A DNA stretch of 5,000 nucleotides from NCBI GenBank assembly GCA_964562175.1, contig CAZLRV010000040.1, forward strand, positions 1 to 5,000, written 5' to 3'. The first letter of the stretch is position 1, and every line of letters begins with the position of its first letter. The notes beneath the pieces were generated by a model. It saw only the letters and a program-made list of their open reading frames with translations, was not told the DNA's origin and ran no database searches. Source of the stretch: CAZCJU01 sp964562175 (GTDB lineage Bacteria; Bacillota; Clostridia; Oscillospirales; CAG-272). Shown here one piece after another: positions 4,955-5,000 of this stretch. Made by a program: the position numbers and the translations under genes.

Positions 4955-4969
4955 ACTGTCGCATCGGAC
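4938..4969 (-). terminator. Leftward intrinsic terminator, convergent gene expected to the right
   Basis: GTCCGAT (4946-4952) and ATCGGAC (4963-4969) form a perfect 7-bp stem with a 10-base loop. On the - strand it is followed by GATTTTTTTATT. On the + strand only TTCTG follows, so rightward termination would be weak. None of the three - strand frames has a stop codon between 4946 and 5000, so a gene using this terminator must end beyond the window. Confidence 0.65.
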
Positions 4970-5000
4970 TTCTGTGAAACCGAGTATAAAGCAACACCCC

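Overview
The window looks like a low-to-medium G+C Gram-positive chromosome, most likely a gut-type clostridium of the Ruminococcus/Oscillospiraceae kind. The grounds are strong AAGGAG/GGAGG ribosome binding sites, near-consensus sigma-A promoters, compact intrinsic terminators, and a secreted Cys-Gln thioester (TQXA) surface protein. The genus is an inference from style, not from a recognised marker.

Left part (1-1778): an unrecognised acidic protein (3-458) is followed by two tandem hairpins with U-tracts. Then comes an exported thioester-domain adhesin-like protein (582-1778). It stops in the middle of a SpaA/Cna_B-type domain and has no sorting signal, so it looks 3'-truncated.

Middle part (1779-2774): about 1 kb without a credible protein gene, and the most unusual part of the window. 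It holds two copies of a ~193-bp G+C-rich unit with a 299-bp period. Their differences preserve base pairs only if the + strand is transcribed, which points to a structured RNA, possibly an ORF-less mobile RNA element. Next to them is a self-contained small-RNA gene on the - strand: a consensus promoter (TTGACA-17-TATACT), two hairpins, then a perfect 10-bp terminator hairpin with a T6 tail. The remainder is A+T-rich and carries half-sites resembling the operator of the next operon.

Right part (2735-4954): a probable operon starting from a perfect promoter (TTGACA-17-TATAAT) whose -10 box sits inside a 19-bp inverted repeat. It encodes a pyridoxamine-5'-phosphate-oxidase-fold flavoprotein, a MarR-family repressor, an aldo/keto-reductase-fold protein with two of four catalytic tetrad residues replaced, and a small Cys-rich protein. 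The simplest reading is a MarR-autoregulated stress or redox cassette. A leftward terminator at 4946-4969 implies a convergent gene just beyond the right edge.
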